A stretch of 64,000 nucleotides of DNA from Leptotrichia wadei (GTDB lineage: Bacteria; Fusobacteriota; Fusobacteriia; Fusobacteriales; Leptotrichiaceae): NCBI RefSeq assembly GCF_007990445.1, contig NZ_AP019841.1, positions 930,001 through 994,000 of the forward strand, in the 5' to 3' direction. Under the pieces are notes generated by a model. It ran no database searches. It saw nothing but the letters and a program-made list of their open reading frames with translations, and was not told the DNA's origin. Below are positions 1 through 9,564 of the stretch, in pieces (positions within the stretch are counted from its first letter, which is position 1; every line of letters starts with the position of its first letter). A program made the translations under genes and the position numbers.

Positions 1-1499
1 TTTATAATAGCAGATATCCAAAGGAAATTAAATTTGTAAAAACAATTGAAGAAGATCTGGCAAGACGGGATTTTACGATAAATTCACTAGCTTACAGCAA
101 GAAGACCGGGATAATTGATTTGTATGGGGGGAGACAGGATATTAGGCGGAAAGTGATAAGATTTGTTGGAAAGCCTAAATTGAGGATAGAAGAGGATGCG
201 CTTAGAATTTTACGGGCTTTTAGATTTGTTTCTAAATTGGGATTTAGTTTGGATAAGCAAACTGCGGAGGCTATTTATAAAAAAAGAAAATTTTTGCTGA
301 AAATATCAAAGGAAAGAGTTTTTGATGAGTTAAGTAAAATTTTGATGGGGAATTTTGTAAAAAAGGCGTTTATCGAAATGAAAAAACTAAAAGTTCTGGA
401 AATGCTAATTCCAGAATTTCGTTATGCATATAATTTTGATCAGAATAATCCAAATAATCCAGATGATTTATTTCATCATATAATAAAAGTTATTCATCTT
501 TGTGATTATGATCTTATTACCAGATTCGCTGCACTTTTTCATGATCTGGGGAAAATTAATGTAAAAATTATTGATGCAAAGGGAGTTTTCCACTTTTATG
601 GGCATGAAAAGGAAAGCGCATTGATTGCTGAAGAAGAATTGAGGCAACTTAGGACTTCAAATGAATTTACGAATTCTGTAAAAAAAATTGTTAAAAATCA
701 TATGCTGATTTATCAGGATGTTTCAGATAAGACATTAAAAAAGCTGATTATTGAGATGGATGAAAGGAATTTAAAAAGGCTGTTCAATTTATTTTCTGCT
801 GACTTAAATTCAAAGGGTATAAGAACTCGTGCGGAAAATAATGAAATTTTACAAAATTTTAGAAATAAAATTGAAAATATAAAAGAACAGGGAGAAGTTC
901 CGCAGTTTAATGATTTGGATATAACGGGGATTGATTTGATAAATCTTAAATTTAGCAATCGTGAGATCGGGGAAGTGAAAAACAGGCTGTATGAACTCGT
1001 TCTTGGGGATGAAATTGAGAATGAGAAGGAAGAGCTGGTAAAATATATTGTGAAACATTACAATTTGAAGGGTGATTTTGAATATGAAAATTCTTGCGGG
1101 GCGATTGTTTTTAATGAAAATACAGGGAAAATTCTGCTTGTGAAAATGCACAATGGGAACTGGGGATTTCCAAAAGGGCATATTGAAAATAATGAAACTA
1201 AGGAAGAAACGGCAATTCGTGAAGTTTTTGAAGAAACAAATGTAAATATAAAAATTATTCCAGGTTTTGAACGTTTGATAAAATATATTCCAAATGAAAA
1301 AACTATAAAAAAAGTTACGATCTTTGTGGGAATTACTCAAGATGAGGATGTTAAAATTGATACTTCTGAAATTGAGGCTTTTCAATGGTGCACCTATGAA
1401 GAGGCTTTAAAATTGACAACTTATAAGTTGCAAAAGGATGTGCTTGAAAATGCGAGGAAGGTATTTGTCAGTTCAAAAATGATAAAAGAAAAAATTTAG
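1..1499 (+). CDS. CCA tRNA nucleotidyltransferase with C-terminal NUDIX domain (5' end missing)
   Basis: The frame is open from the window edge (first whole codon at 3), so the N-terminal nucleotidyltransferase core lies outside. Visible parts in order: the end of the class II polymerase head domain (RRDFTINSLAY, then GGRQDI), the ATP/CTP-recognition segment (EDALRILRAFRF), an HD-type domain (FHHIIKVIH and LFHDLGK near nt 540), and after about 330 residues a complete NUDIX domain. The NUDIX box near nt 1175-1245 fits the GX5EX7REUXEE pattern (REVFEET). CCA enzymes add or repair the tRNA 3' CCA; NUDIX domains hydrolyse nucleoside diphosphate derivatives such as Ap4A. The domains are continuous in one frame, so this is a real fusion. 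Because the head is out of view, an HD/NUDIX-linked relative of the CCA/poly(A) polymerase family cannot be excluded. Confidence 0.85.
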   Translation, partial: YNSRYPKEIKFVKTIEEDLARRDFTINSLAYSKKTGIIDLYGGRQDIRRKVIRFVGKPKLRIEEDALRILRAFRFVSKLGFSLDKQTAEAIYKKRKFLLKISKERVFDELSKILMGNFVKKAFIEMKKLKVLEMLIPEFRYAYNFDQNNPNNPDDLFHHIIKVIHLCDYDLITRFAALFHDLGKINVKIIDAKGVFHFYGHEKESALIAEEELRQLRTSNEFTNSVKKIVKNHMLIYQDVSDKTLKKLIIEMDERNLKRLFNLFSADLNSKGIRTRAENNEILQNFRNKIENIKEQGEVPQFNDLDITGIDLINLKFSNREIGEVKNRLYELVLGDEIENEKEELVKYIVKHYNLKGDFEYENSCGAIVFNENTGKILLVKMHNGNWGFPKGHIENNETKEETAIREVFEETNVNIKIIPGFERLIKYIPNEKTIKKVTIFVGITQDEDVKIDTSEIEAFQWCTYEEALKLTTYKLQKDVLENARKVFVSSKMIKEKI

Positions 1500-1532
1500 A
1501 ATAAAAAAATTAGGAAATAAATTAGGTAGAAA

Positions 1533-2237
1533 ATGAATAAAGAAAAAATTTTAGGATATGAAGTTCATCGGAAAAAAGTAAAAAACATAAATTTGCGGAT
1601 AAAACCTAATATGGAGGTTTATATTTCTGTGCCAATGAATTTGCATCGTGATTATATTGAAAATTTTATTCGTTCTAAAGAAGAGTGGATAAAAAGTGTT
1701 TTGAAAAAGGTTGAGGATGTAAAGGAAAAGCAAAAGGGGTTTGAATATAAAAATGGAGAAATTCATAAGTTTTTGGGAAAAGAATATAACTTGATTGTAA
1801 GAACAGGGAATTTTAATGGTGTAAGTTTAAAAAATGATGCCAAATCAAATGTAATGATTTTAACTGTAAATGAAAATATTTTTGAAAATATTGATGAAAA
1901 GAAAAAAGTTATGGAAAAATGGTATTTTGAGAATGCCAAAAAATTGTTTCTGAAATTTGTGGAAAAATGGCTGGAAATATTGGATGAACATGTGGAAAAG
2001 GTGGCAATAAAGCCGATGAAAACAAGATGGGGTTCATGCAATTATGTAAAAAAATATATAAATCTCAATACAGAACTTATAAAAAGGACACCTTTTGAAA
2101 TAGAATATGTCATTTTGCATGAATTGACACATTTGAAATATCCAAATCATGGAAAAGGTTTTTATAATTATATAGAGCGGTATATGCCAAATTATAAAGT
2201 GGCTGAAAAAATGTTAAATGCTAAACATTATTATTAA
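1533..2237 (+). CDS. YgjP-like (DUF45/M48-type) metallopeptidase
   Basis: A 234-residue protein with the YgjP/DUF45 architecture: an N-terminal beta-rich half and a C-terminal zinc site. The zinc-binding helix HELTHLKYPNHGKGF supplies the HExxH residues and a downstream His, and the preceding block MKTRWGSCNYVKKYINLN is typical of this family. It begins 33 nt after the CCA/NUDIX gene and is probably cotranscribed with it. The substrate is not established; family members are often described as predicted SprT-like metallohydrolases. A good terminator follows. Confidence 0.85.
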   Translation: MNKEKILGYEVHRKKVKNINLRIKPNMEVYISVPMNLHRDYIENFIRSKEEWIKSVLKKVEDVKEKQKGFEYKNGEIHKFLGKEYNLIVRTGNFNGVSLKNDAKSNVMILTVNENIFENIDEKKKVMEKWYFENAKKLFLKFVEKWLEILDEHVEKVAIKPMKTRWGSCNYVKKYINLNTELIKRTPFEIEYVILHELTHLKYPNHGKGFYNYIERYMPNYKVAEKMLNAKHYY

Positions 2238-2250
2238 TTTAAAAATAAAA

Positions 2251-2290
2251 AGGAACTGTCCATTAATTGAAAAAGTTCCTCTTTTTTTAT
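2251..2290 (+). terminator. Rho-independent terminator
   Basis: AGGAACT (2251-2257) pairs with AGTTCCT (2274-2280) across a 16-nt loop and is followed by a seven-T run. It closes the CCA/metallopeptidase unit and separates it from the convergent minus-strand gene. Confidence 0.85.
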
Positions 2291-2301
2291 TATACTATTT
2301 C

Positions 2302-2691
2302 TTATTTAAAATCCATGTCATAATCAACTAGAACTTCAATTTCTCCATTTTCATAAACAAAGAGTCCTGTAACAGCTTCGTGAGGCAAATCAGTGTGCAT
2401 CTTTTCAGCGGCTTGGCAAATATACTTCTTTTGAGTTTCATCGCTAGTTTGACATCCTGCACAGTCACTATGCCCTGCTACAAAAATATGATCAGATTTA
2501 TGCTTATTTACTGAAATTAAGACAACCTTATCTTCAATGCTTCTTAAAAAATTTTCATCACTAACAATTTTATTTACAGCTCCGGCATCGGTAATAGTAT
2601 CCACAAAAGTATATCTATAATTACTTCTAATATATTCATTTAAGATATGGATAAATCTTCCATCCATACAGCAAACTAAAGTACAAAACAT
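2302..2691 (-). CDS. Beta-carbonic-anhydrase-like protein (Pro_CA_2 type)
   Basis: A small 129-residue protein with the zinc-ligand arrangement of beta carbonic anhydrases: CMDGR near the N-terminus (Cys plus the Asp/Arg dyad, as in CxDSR) and AGHSDCAGC in the middle (His and Cys ligands). It is much shorter than a standard beta-CA (about 200 residues) and matches the small prokaryotic Pro_CA_2 group, for which catalysis is not well documented. A strong AGGAGG ribosome site lies just upstream of the start on the minus strand. It is monocistronic, between a terminator and the carAB promoter. Supplying bicarbonate to the neighbouring carbamoyl phosphate synthetase is an attractive but unproven idea. 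Confidence 0.75.
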   Translation of the reverse strand: MFCTLVCCMDGRFIHILNEYIRSNYRYTFVDTITDAGAVNKIVSDENFLRSIEDKVVLISVNKHKSDHIFVAGHSDCAGCQTSDETQKKYICQAAEKMHTDLPHEAVTGLFVYENGEIEVLVDYDMDFK

Positions 2692-2853
2692 AACTTCCTC
2701 CTTGATTCAAATAATTCCTTCAAATAATATATATTTTAATTATTATAATTTTGAAATTATTTGAAAATATTCTAAAGATGTTGAAATTATAGCATATTTT
2801 TGAATAAAAATCAAAATTTTTACTTTAAATTGAAAAATAATTCTGTTACATTA

Positions 2854-2882
2854 TTGATAAAACTTCAAAAATATAGTATAAT
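2854..2882 (+). promoter_or_regulatory. Promoter of carAB
   Basis: TTGATA (2854-2859), a 17-bp spacer, and TATAAT (2877-2882). The predicted leader to the carA start is about 135 nt and AT-rich. I saw no terminator hairpin or recognisable riboswitch in it. The rest of the 335-nt gap (2692-3026) holds nothing else identifiable. Confidence 0.7.
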
Positions 2883-3026
2883 TATGAGATTAGAGATATT
2901 AGTATAACTTTTGAACTTTATTTTGAAAAGATTTTACTGTATCGCAAATCAGACATATTAATGACAATTAAACAAATTAAAAGACAAATAATATTAAATC
3001 ATTTAAAATTTAGGGAGGTAGTATTT

Positions 3027-4109
3027 ATGTACGCATTGGATAAACAGCTTGTCTTGGAAGACGGCAGCGTGTATAAGGGATATGGATTTGGAGCAGATGT
3101 GGAGATGGCAGGAGAAGTTGTTTTTAATACTGCGATGACCGGATATCAGGAAACTATTTCAGATCCATCATATAATGGGCAAATTATTACATTTACTTAT
3201 CCGTTAATTGGAAATTATGGGATAAATAGGGATGATTATGAAACTATTAATCCTAGTATTAAAGGGATCATAACTCGTGAAATATGTAGAAAGCCTTCTA
3301 ATTTTAGAAATGAATTTACATTGGATGAAGTTTTGAAAGACTTAGATATTCCAGGAATTTCAGGGATTGATACACGTAGCTTGACAAAGAAAATTAGAGA
3401 GCATGGGACAATCAAGGGAATTATTGTAAGTGCAGATAAAGATCCGCAAGAAGTTGTGGAAAATTTGAGAAACAATTCGCTTCCGACTAATCAAATTGAA
3501 CAAGTATCGACAAAAAAGGCATTTCTTTCATCTGGAAGAGGTATGAGAGTTGTATTGATTGATTTGGGAATGAAATCAGGAATTATGAGGGAACTTAATT
3601 CAAGGGATTGTGATATTGTTGTAATGCCTCATAATGCAACTGCTAAAGAAATTTTAAGACAAAAACCTGATGGAATAATGTTGAGTAACGGGCCTGGAGA
3701 TCCGACAGATGTTCCAGAAACAATTGCTGCACTTAAGGAATTGATAGGTAAAGTTCCAATTTTTGGAATTTGTATGGGACATCAGCTAATTTCACTTGCA
3801 TGTGGAGCAAAAACATATAAATTATTATTCGGACATCGTGGAGCAAATCAGCCAGTATTAAACTTGCAAACTGGAAAAGTTGACATTACGGCACAAAATC
3901 ACGGATTTGCAGTGGATATTGATTCATTGGAGGGTACAGATCTTGAATTGACACATATTGCGGTAAATGACAGAACTTGTGAAGGTGTAAGACATAAGAA
4001 ATATCCAGTATTTTCAGTGCAATATCACCCAGAAGCTTCGCCAGGGCCACACGATCCAAACTATTTATTCGACATATTTATTGAAAATATGAAAAAAAAT
4101 CGAAGTTAG
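3027..4109 (+). CDS. carA: Carbamoyl-phosphate synthase small (glutaminase) subunit
   Basis: Class I glutamine amidotransferase subunit that releases ammonia from glutamine for CarB. The N-terminal CarA domain (LVLEDGSVYKGYGFG) is followed by the GATase domain. The nucleophile elbow FGICMGHQL puts the catalytic Cys at residue 249, and QYHPEAS supplies His334 and Glu336. The ATG at 3027 is chosen over an in-frame ATG 22 codons upstream because GGGAGG at 3013-3018 precedes it and the family begins here; this gives 360 residues. carB follows after 76 nt in the same unit. The product feeds pyrimidine synthesis, and possibly arginine synthesis given argH nearby. Confidence 0.95.
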   Translation: MYALDKQLVLEDGSVYKGYGFGADVEMAGEVVFNTAMTGYQETISDPSYNGQIITFTYPLIGNYGINRDDYETINPSIKGIITREICRKPSNFRNEFTLDEVLKDLDIPGISGIDTRSLTKKIREHGTIKGIIVSADKDPQEVVENLRNNSLPTNQIEQVSTKKAFLSSGRGMRVVLIDLGMKSGIMRELNSRDCDIVVMPHNATAKEILRQKPDGIMLSNGPGDPTDVPETIAALKELIGKVPIFGICMGHQLISLACGAKTYKLLFGHRGANQPVLNLQTGKVDITAQNHGFAVDIDSLEGTDLELTHIAVNDRTCEGVRHKKYPVFSVQYHPEASPGPHDPNYLFDIFIENMKKNRS

Positions 4110-4185
4110 CAGTTTTGAAAAACATTTTTAACATTAATTAAAAACAAACAAAAAGAATAAAAATAACTGAAGGAGATGTAGAAAA

Positions 4186-7100
4186 ATGCCTAAACGAAAA
4201 GATATAGAGACGATTTTAGTAATAGGATCAGGTCCAATAATTATAGGACAGGCTGCTGAATTTGACTATGCGGGGACACAGGCTTGTCTTTCATTGCGTG
4301 AAGAAGGATATAAGGTTATCCTTGTAAATTCCAATCCTGCAACTATTATGACAGATAAGGAAATTGCAGATAAAGTTTATATTGAGCCATTGACTGTTGA
4401 ATTTGTATCAAAAATTATAAGAAAAGAGCGTCCAGATGCGTTGCTTCCGACTCTTGGAGGGCAAGTTGGGCTGAATTTGGCTGTGGAATTGCATGAATCT
4501 GGTGTTTTAAGAGAATGTGGAGTGGAACTTCTGGGAACTAAGCTTGAATCTATAAAGCAAGCTGAAGACAGGGAATTATTTAGAGATTTGATGAATGAGC
4601 TGGGAGAACCTGTGCCTGAATCGGATATTATTCATAATTTGGAAGAAGCACGTAGATTTGTGGAAAAAATTGGGTATCCAGTGATTGTAAGACCTGCATT
4701 TACGATGGGTGGAACTGGTGGTGGAATTTGCCATAATGATGAAGAATTAGAAGATATTGTTACAAATGGACTTAGATATTCGCCAGTAACTCAATGTTTA
4801 TTGGAAAAATCAATTGCAGGGTATAAGGAAATTGAATATGAAGTAATGCGTGACAGCAATGATACGGCAATTGTTGTCTGCAACATGGAAAATATTGACC
4901 CAGTTGGAATCCATACTGGAGATTCGATTGTAGTTGCGCCATCGCAAACATTGACAGATAGGGAATATCACATGTTAAGGGATGTTTCACTAAAAATAAT
5001 AAGAGCATTGAAAATTGAAGGTGGATGTAACGTTCAATTGGCATTAGATCCGCATTCATTTAATTATTATATTATTGAAGTAAATCCGAGAGTATCACGT
5101 TCATCGGCACTTGCTTCAAAGGCGACAGGTTATCCAATTGCAAAAATCGCTGCAAAAATTGCGGTTGGACTTACGCTTGACGAAATTATAAATCCTGTTA
5201 CGAAAAATTCTTATGCCTGCTTTGAGCCTGCACTTGATTATGTTGTAAGTAAAATACCAAGATTCCCATTTGATAAATTTGAAAAGGCGGATAGACATTT
5301 GGGAACACAGATGAAGGCTACTGGGGAAGTAATGGCTATTGGTAGAACCTATGAGGAAAGTTTGTTAAAGGCTATTCGTTCACTTGAATACGGAGTTCAT
5401 CATTTAGGGCTTCCAAATGGGGATGAATTTAATTTGGAATATATTTTAAAGAGAATCCATAAGGCTGGAGATGAAAGACTGTTCTTTATTGGAGAAGCGT
5501 TAAGACGTGGAGTTACTCCGCAGCAGATACATGAAATGACAAAAATTGATATGTTTTTCCTTGATAAAATGAAAAATATTATTGATATTGAAGTGGAATT
5601 AAAGGCAAATGTAAATAATCCAGATGTACTTCTTTTTGCTAAGAGATATGGATTTTCAGATAAAGTTATTGCACATCGTTGGAATACGACAGAAGATGAA
5701 GTTTATAAACTTCGTGAAAAATACAATATTAAGCCTGTGTTTAAGATGGTTGATACCTGTGCAGCTGAATTTAAGTCGGAAACGCCTTATTTCTACTCGA
5801 CTTATGAGCAGGAAAATGAAAGTGTTATAGGAGATAAGAAAAAAATTGTTGTGCTTGGTTCAGGGCCTATTAGAATTGGGCAAGGGGTTGAATTTGACTA
5901 TGCGACAGTTCATGCGGTAAAGGCTATAAAAGAGTCTGGTTACGAGGCAATTATTATAAATAACAATCCAGAAACTGTTTCTACAGATTTTTCAATTTCA
6001 GATAAACTTTACTTTGAGCCGCTTACAGAAGAAGATGTTATGGCGATAATTGAACTTGAACATCCAGAAGGAGTTGTCGTTCAATTTGGTGGACAAACTG
6101 CAATTAATTTGGCTGAAAAATTGACAAAACACGGCGTAAAAATATTGGGAACATCACTTGAGGAAATTGATAATGCTGAAAACCGTGATAAATTTGAAGC
6201 ATTATTACATAAGTTAAATATTCCTCAGCCATTAGGAAAAACTGCGTTTGATACAGAAACAGCTGTAAAAAATGCGGCAGAAATTGGTTATCCAGTTTTA
6301 GTCCGTCCATCTTATGTATTAGGTGGAAGAGCAATGGAAATCGTATATCGTGAAGAAGAACTTAGACAATATATGGAAAATGCAGTAAAAGTATCACCTG
6401 ATCATCCAGTATTGACTGACAGATATTTAGTCGGAAAGGAAATCGAAGTAGATGCGATTTGCGATGGGGAAACAGTTGTAATTCCAGGGATTATGGAGCA
6501 TATTGAAAGAGCAGGAGTCCATTCTGGAGATTCAATTGCCGTTTATCCTCCGCAAAATGTTTCTGAAGCACATAAGCGTACATTAATTGACTACACAGTT
6601 AGACTTGCAAAAGGGCTTAATATTATTGGTCTTTTAAATATTCAATATGTAATTAGCGATGGAGAAGTTTATGTACTGGAAGTAAATCCTAGAAGTTCGA
6701 GAACAGTTCCATTCTTGAGTAAAATCACAGGAGTTCCAATGGCAAATCTTGCAATGAAGGGAATTCTTGGAGAATCATTGAAGAGCAAAGGATATGAAAC
6801 TGGATTAATTGAAGAAAGTAAAAATGTATATACAAAAGTTCCTGTATTCAGTTTCCAAAAATTAAAAGATGTTGATACAACATTAGGGCCTGAAATGAAA
6901 TCGACTGGAGAAGTTATGGGAAGTGATGAAAATCTTGAAAAATCACTTTACAAAGGACTTGTTTCAGCTGGAATAAAAGTTAAGGATCAAGGAAGCGTCT
7001 TATTTACAATTAGTGGAACTGCCAAAGAGGAGGCTTATGGATTGGCCAAGAGATTTTCTGATTTAGGATATCATATAATGGCTACTAAAGGAACTGCTAA

Positions 7101-7371
7101 ATATTTTGAAGATAAAGGTCTGCATGTGGAAACTGTTGGAAAAATTGATGAAGAAGGAAAATATGAGCATGATGTGCTAGGACTGATTTATAAAGGACTT
7201 GTTGATATGGTAATAAATACAGCGGCTAAAAAGAAAACCGCCAGAAATGACGGATTTAAAATTAGACGTGCTGCAAGTGAGCAGGAAATTGCCTGTCTTA
7301 CTTCACTTGATACAACAGATGCCTTATTAAAAGTTTTGGAATCTATTTCATTTAACGTAAGTTCAATATAG
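4186..7371 (+). CDS. carB: Carbamoyl-phosphate synthase large subunit
   Basis: Full-length 1061-residue CarB. It has two homologous ATP-grasp halves: the first begins [20 protein letters not shown], the second at about residue 553 with [20 protein letters not shown]. Each has its own ATP-grasp signature ([13 protein letters not shown] and [15 protein letters not shown]). The C-terminal MGS-like allosteric domain (about residues 940-1061) includes the typical KGTAKYF segment. It makes carbamoyl phosphate from bicarbonate, ammonia and two ATP. The ribosome site GAAGGAGATG precedes the start. The gene ends just before a strong terminator. Confidence 0.96.
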   Translation: MPKRKDIETILVIGSGPIIIGQAAEFDYAGTQACLSLREEGYKVILVNSNPATIMTDKEIADKVYIEPLTVEFVSKIIRKERPDALLPTLGGQVGLNLAVELHESGVLRECGVELLGTKLESIKQAEDRELFRDLMNELGEPVPESDIIHNLEEARRFVEKIGYPVIVRPAFTMGGTGGGICHNDEELEDIVTNGLRYSPVTQCLLEKSIAGYKEIEYEVMRDSNDTAIVVCNMENIDPVGIHTGDSIVVAPSQTLTDREYHMLRDVSLKIIRALKIEGGCNVQLALDPHSFNYYIIEVNPRVSRSSALASKATGYPIAKIAAKIAVGLTLDEIINPVTKNSYACFEPALDYVVSKIPRFPFDKFEKADRHLGTQMKATGEVMAIGRTYEESLLKAIRSLEYGVHHLGLPNGDEFNLEYILKRIHKAGDERLFFIGEALRRGVTPQQIHEMTKIDMFFLDKMKNIIDIEVELKANVNNPDVLLFAKRYGFSDKVIAHRWNTTEDEVYKLREKYNIKPVFKMVDTCAAEFKSETPYFYSTYEQENESVIGDKKKIVVLGSGPIRIGQGVEFDYATVHAVKAIKESGYEAIIINNNPETVSTDFSISDKLYFEPLTEEDVMAIIELEHPEGVVVQFGGQTAINLAEKLTKHGVKILGTSLEEIDNAENRDKFEALLHKLNIPQPLGKTAFDTETAVKNAAEIGYPVLVRPSYVLGGRAMEIVYREEELRQYMENAVKVSPDHPVLTDRYLVGKEIEVDAICDGETVVIPGIMEHIERAGVHSGDSIAVYPPQNVSEAHKRTLIDYTVRLAKGLNIIGLLNIQYVISDGEVYVLEVNPRSSRTVPFLSKITGVPMANLAMKGILGESLKSKGYETGLIEESKNVYTKVPVFSFQKLKDVDTTLGPEMKSTGEVMGSDENLEKSLYKGLVSAGIKVKDQGSVLFTISGTAKEEAYGLAKRFSDLGYHIMATKGTAKYFEDKGLHVETVGKIDEEGKYEHDVLGLIYKGLVDMVINTAAKKKTARNDGFKIRRAASEQEIACLTSLDTTDALLKVLESISFNVSSI

Positions 7372-7429
7372 ATTTAGTTTTAATAAAAATTATTAATTTT
7401 CTTAGATTTGTTTTTAAATTATTACTTAG

Positions 7430-7457
7430 CAAGGGGTTTTAGCCCCTTGTTATTTTT
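7430..7457 (+). terminator. Terminator after carAB (CAAGGGG hairpin)
   Basis: CAAGGGG (7430-7436) pairs with CCCCTTG (7443-7449) and is followed by a T-rich tail. The 45 nt before it resemble the sequence before a similar hairpin at 17515-17535, so this looks like a repeated module as well as a terminator. Confidence 0.8.
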
Positions 7458-7509
7458 TGTTTATGAATTTATCATAAATTCAAGATATTTTGATATTGAA
7501 TAAATAAAA

Positions 7510-7983
7510 TTATAAAATCTCTTCAAAAACATATTTCTGAATTTTCATTCCCAATCTTTCATAAAATCGAACAGCCCCAGTATTATCAGCCCAAGCATCC
7601 AATGTTAAATTATAACATCCTTCCTTTTTTGCAAAGTTCAATGCAAAATCATAAAGTTTTTTCCCGATATTTTGACCACGTGCACTTTTATCAACACAAA
7701 GGTCATCTATAAATAATGTTTTTACATTAGTTAATACACTATGATTTATTTTCTGTTTAAAAATACAGAAAACATAGCCGATTACATTATCATTTTCATC
7801 TGTTGCTACAAATATCGGTCTGCTAGGATCATTTAACATTTGTGTAAGTTCCTGAGCATTATATTTTTTGCCAGTTGCCTTGAAAATATCTGGACGGTCT
7901 TTGTGATGAACTAATAAAATTTGTTCTAGCAGGTTTTCAATTTTAGGAATATCTTTTTCTTGTGCTGATCTAATTTCTTTCAT
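7510..7983 (-). CDS. GNAT family N-acetyltransferase
   Basis: A 157-residue protein with the GNAT fold: N-terminal REIRSAQEKDIPKIENLL-like start, central strand LFIDDLCVD, the acetyl-CoA pyrophosphate loop RGQNIGKKLYDFA (Q/RxxGxG/A), and the C-terminal block AVRFYERLGM. The substrate cannot be read from sequence. It lies 34 nt downstream of argH on the same strand and is probably cotranscribed with it. Confidence 0.88.
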   Translation of the reverse strand: MKEIRSAQEKDIPKIENLLEQILLVHHKDRPDIFKATGKKYNAQELTQMLNDPSRPIFVATDENDNVIGYVFCIFKQKINHSVLTNVKTLFIDDLCVDKSARGQNIGKKLYDFALNFAKKEGCYNLTLDAWADNTGAVRFYERLGMKIQKYVFEEIL

Positions 7984-8017
7984 TGTAATAAAATTTCCCT
8001 TCTATGTGTTTTTAAAT

Positions 8018-9397
8018 TTAAAGAGCTTGTAGAAATTTTTTCCCATTTTCAATTTGCATTTCAACATTTTTTATTGAAGTTCCACCGAAAGAATTTCTTT
8101 TGTTTACACAATTTTCGATTGTGATTTCAGAAAGGATGTCATCTTTGAAGACATCTGAAAATTTATAAAATTCTTCAAGTTTCATATCATCAATTGCAAT
8201 TTTCTTATCTTCACAGTAGGATACAATTTCTCCAACAATTTTATGAGCCTGTCTAAATGGAACATCGTGTTTTGCCAAATAATCGGCTACATCTGTTGCA
8301 TTTAGAAAACCAGATTTTATAGAAGTGTAAATCTTCTCGTCATTTACAGTAACAGTGTTAAGCATTAAGTAAAAAATTTCAATTGATAATTTAATATTGT
8401 CAATAGAATCAAAAATTCCTTCCTTGTCTTCTTGCATATCTTTATTGTAGGCTAGCGGAAGTGCCTTCATTGTAGTTAAAATTCCCATAAGATTTCCATA
8501 AATTCTGCCTGTTTTTCCTCTTACAAGTTCAGCAATGTCAGGATTCTTTTTTTGTGGCATAATCGAAGATCCAGTTGCAAAGGCATCATCAAGATTTATA
8601 AATGAAAATTCAGAAGTGCACCAAATAATAATTTCTTCTGAAAATCTTGATAAATGCATTGAAATCACAGAAATAATCATCGCAAGTTCAATTATAAAAT
8701 CTCTGTCGCTTACAGAATCTAAGCTATTTTCAGTTGGCTTTGAAAATCCAAGCTCCTTTGCAACAAAATGTCTGTCTAAGTCAAAAGTAGTTCCAGCCAG
8801 AGCTCCTGCTCCAAGTGGCATTTCATCACTTCTTTCTAAAAAGTCTTCAATTCGTGAAATATCCCTTTTAAACATTTGAAAATAAGCCATCAAGTGATGA
8901 GAGAACAAAATAGGCTGAGCCCTTTGTAAATGCGTATATCCTGGAATAATAACATTTTTATATTTTTCAGCAAGTTCTAATAGTACATTTTCCATTTTCA
9001 CAAGCAATTTTGAAATTTCTCGTGCTTCTTTTCGCACATACATACGTACATCAAGAGCCACTTGGTCATTACGGCTTCTGGCAGTATGCAGTTTTCCAGC
9101 CACAGCCCCAATAATTTGAGTCAATCTCTTTTCAATTGACATGTGAATATCTTCATCTTCAATCTTAAATTCAAATTTTCCATTTTTAATTTCTTCTTTT
9201 ATCTGAAGCAGCCCATTTTCAATTTCTTTTTGCTCACCTTCTGCAATAATCCCTTGCTTAGCAAGCATTCTGCTATGTGCAATGCTCCCAGTAATATCTT
9301 CTTCATACATTCTTTTGTCAAAAGTAATAGATGCATTAAATTTTTCTAATAATTTATTAGTTTCCTTATGAAACCGTCCTTCCCACATTTTTTTCAT
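8018..9397 (-). CDS. argH: Argininosuccinate lyase
   Basis: A 459-residue member of the fumarase/aspartase superfamily that splits argininosuccinate into arginine and fumarate. The family start (KKMWEGRFHKETNKLLEKFN) and the superfamily signature GSSIMPQKKNPD, which carries the catalytic serine loop, are both present, as is the TARSRNDQVALD block with substrate-binding residues. Length is normal. Together with carAB on the other strand it points to arginine/pyrimidine metabolism, although argG is not in the window. Confidence 0.95.
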   Translation of the reverse strand: MKKMWEGRFHKETNKLLEKFNASITFDKRMYEEDITGSIAHSRMLAKQGIIAEGEQKEIENGLLQIKEEIKNGKFEFKIEDEDIHMSIEKRLTQIIGAVAGKLHTARSRNDQVALDVRMYVRKEAREISKLLVKMENVLLELAEKYKNVIIPGYTHLQRAQPILFSHHLMAYFQMFKRDISRIEDFLERSDEMPLGAGALAGTTFDLDRHFVAKELGFSKPTENSLDSVSDRDFIIELAMIISVISMHLSRFSEEIIIWCTSEFSFINLDDAFATGSSIMPQKKNPDIAELVRGKTGRIYGNLMGILTTMKALPLAYNKDMQEDKEGIFDSIDNIKLSIEIFYLMLNTVTVNDEKIYTSIKSGFLNATDVADYLAKHDVPFRQAHKIVGEIVSYCEDKKIAIDDMKLEEFYKFSDVFKDDILSEITIENCVNKRNSFGGTSIKNVEMQIENGKKFLQAL

Positions 9398-9506
9398 ATT
9401 TTATTTTTTCCTTTCCAAAGTGTTATTTTTACTAATATTATAACAAAAAAGAAGAATATTTAAAAGTATAAAAAAATAAATTTAAATAATTAAAAAATAT
9501 AAATTT

Positions 9507-9534
9507 TTGTTTTATTATACAGATATGATATAAT
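9507..9534 (+). promoter_or_regulatory. Promoter of the AAA-ATPase-like gene
   Basis: TTGTTT (9507-9512), a 16-bp spacer and TATAAT (9529-9534), followed by the ribosome site GGGAGGAAAT just before the start codon. Confidence 0.55.
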
Positions 9535-9564
9535 TGTATAAAGAAAAAAGGGAGGAAATCAAAT

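Noticed and set aside
713-1385. Antisense ORFs across the CCA/NUDIX gene
   Set aside because: They are shadows of the real plus-strand gene and look like low-complexity Phe/Ile/Leu-rich translations.
7430-7449. CAAGGGG palindrome considered as an attachment site or IS end
   Set aside because: It ends the carAB unit with a T-rich tail, and no integrase or transposase is near it.
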